Below, in pieces: positions 63,122-64,000 of a stretch of DNA of 64,000 nucleotides. Every line of letters starts with the position of its first letter. Position 1 is the stretch's first letter. The notes below the pieces were generated by a model that was not told the DNA's origin, did not search any database, and saw only the letters and a list, made by a program, of their open reading frames with translations. The stretch is from Salisediminibacterium halotolerans (GTDB lineage Bacteria; Bacillota; Bacilli; Bacillales; Salisediminibacteriaceae). The translations under genes and the position numbers were made by a program. Where the stretch lies: NCBI RefSeq assembly GCF_003814815.1, contig NZ_RKQQ01000007.1:62001-126000 (forward strand), given 5' to 3'.

Positions 63122-64000
63122 ATGACGAAGCATGAGCAAATATTACAGCATATACGCTCACTGGATGTCGGAAACAAAATTTCTGTCAGACACGTTGCGA
63201 AAGTGCTTAATGTCAGTGAAGGCACCGCGTACCGGGCGATTAAAGATGCAGAAAATCAGGGTCTCGTCAGCACGATTGAACGTGTCGGGACGATCCGGAT
63301 TGAGAAAAAGCAAAAAGATAATATCGAGCGCCTGACGTACGCAGAAGTTGTTAATATCGTTGACGGCCATGTCATTGGCGGACGAAATGGGCTTTACAAA
63401 ACACTGAACAAGTTTGTCATCGGTGCGATGAAAGCCGAGGCGATGATGCGTTATATCGAAGCGGGCAACTTGCTTATCGTCGGCAACCGTGAACAAGTAC
63501 ATAAACTGGCGCTGGAATCCGGCTCAGCTGTGTTAATAACAGGCGGATTTGAAACGAGCGACGATGTCAGGCAGCTGGCAGATGAACTGCAGCTGCCGCT
63601 GATTACGACAAGTTACGATACGTTTACTGTGGCGACAATGATTAACCGGGCCATTTACGACCAGCTTATTAAAAAAGAAATTATTTCTGTCGAAGATATT
63701 TTAATACCGCTGGAGAGCACAAATTTCTTAAGTCTGGATGACACGGTCGGGCGCTGGCAGGAATTGAATGAAGCAACCGGGCATAACCGCTATCCCGTCA
63801 TTGACCAGCACGCGAAACTGCACGGCATGATCACAGCAAAAGATGTGATCGGCGTCGATCCGTCGGTCAGTATCGAAAAAGTCATGACAAAACACCCGAT
63901 TTCGGTGACGAGTCATACGTCAGTAGCCTCGGCAGCGCATATGATGGTGTGGGAAGGGATTGAACTTCTCCCCGTTATTGACAGCTCGAAAAAATTAACC
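63122..64000 (+). CDS. ytoI: YtoI, HTH-DRTGG-CBS domain protein, 3'-truncated by window edge
   Basis: The frame is open from ATG at 63122 to the window end (293 codons), so the gene continues beyond it. An N-terminal winged helix-turn-helix (about residues 18-60, VRHVAKVLNVSEGTAYRAIKDAE) is followed by a DRTGG domain (about 70-185, with AVLITGGFETSDDV). Two CBS modules start at about 195 (LSLDDTVGRWQELNE, MTKHPISVTSHTS). Full-length family members usually end in a hotdog-fold thioesterase-like domain. CBS and DRTGG domains bind nucleotides such as c-di-AMP or AMP, so it is likely a ligand-responsive regulator. GAGGAGTGAATC lies upstream. Confidence 0.88.
   Translation, partial: MTKHEQILQHIRSLDVGNKISVRHVAKVLNVSEGTAYRAIKDAENQGLVSTIERVGTIRIEKKQKDNIERLTYAEVVNIVDGHVIGGRNGLYKTLNKFVIGAMKAEAMMRYIEAGNLLIVGNREQVHKLALESGSAVLITGGFETSDDVRQLADELQLPLITTSYDTFTVATMINRAIYDQLIKKEIISVEDILIPLESTNFLSLDDTVGRWQELNEATGHNRYPVIDQHAKLHGMITAKDVIGVDPSVSIEKVMTKHPISVTSHTSVASAAHMMVWEGIELLPVIDSSKKLT

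Overview
The window is a gene-dense chromosomal segment of a Gram-positive, endospore-former-type Bacillaceae bacterium. The evidence is strong AGGAGG-type ribosome sites, TTG and GTG starts, a tyrosine T-box leader, CcpA, SftA, EzrA, RefZ, the AcuABC set and bacilliredoxin. Gene order closely follows the ytlP-ytmP-trmB-ytnP-ytoP-ytpQ-sftA-murC-ytxGHJ-aroA-ccpA-motPS-acuCBA-tyrS-rpsD-hisJ-ezrA-nifZ-thiI-nadK-sppA-tpx-ytxK-ackA-ytkKL-ytoI arc that I remember from Bacillus subtilis. A sodium-type stator (MotPS) and very acidic surface proteins suggest a salt- or alkali-adapted relative; this is inference. I saw no tRNA or rRNA gene, CRISPR array, prophage or complete insertion sequence.

Layout. 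1-3.7 kb: the end of an MFS permease, a cysteine synthase, an RNA 2',3'-cyclic phosphodiesterase and a NERD-like protein. 3.7-14.2 kb: glycogen metabolism, with glgBCDAP on the minus strand diverging from a type I pullulanase. 14.2-19.2 kb: ytmP, trmB, ytnP, ytzB, ytoP and ytoQ. 19.3-27.1 kb: an EIIC-like membrane protein, ytpQ, sftA, a compact nicotinate phosphoribosyltransferase and murC. 27.2-36.1 kb: an M29 aminopeptidase, ytxGHJ, a long FtsA-like protein, aroA, ccpA and motPS. 36.1-42 kb: acuCBA and a class A penicillin-binding protein with an Asn/Glu/Asp tail. 42-48 kb: T-box/tyrS, a ring-cleavage dioxygenase, rpsD with its leader, a GAF-domain methionine sulfoxide reductase, refZ and hisJ. 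48-58.2 kb: ezrA, nifZ-thiI, an oxidoreductase, nadK, sppA, yteJ, tpx and ytxK. 58.4-64 kb: ackA, a universal stress protein, an SDR, ytkL, a lipoprotein and the start of ytoI.

How the genes work together. The glg operon plus pullulanase forms a complete glycogen synthesis and breakdown set. ccpA, ackA and acuABC are all central carbon and acetate control. NifZ passes sulfur to ThiI for tRNA 4-thiouridine. SftA, EzrA, RefZ, MurC, the PBP and the FtsA-like protein concern division and the cell wall.

The most unusual finding is a pair of about 364-bp non-coding repeats (16639-17001 and 43643-44007), about 92% identical by eye. Each sits inside the intrinsic terminator of its upstream gene (ytnP, tyrS). 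The whole terminator hairpin is duplicated exactly on both sides: 28 bp at one site and 22 bp at the other, with unrelated sequences. The repeat has imperfect 14-15 bp terminal inverted repeats abutting the hairpins and conserved internal stems. It looks like a MITE-type mobile element that targets terminator hairpins and becomes part of its host gene's 3' untranslated region.
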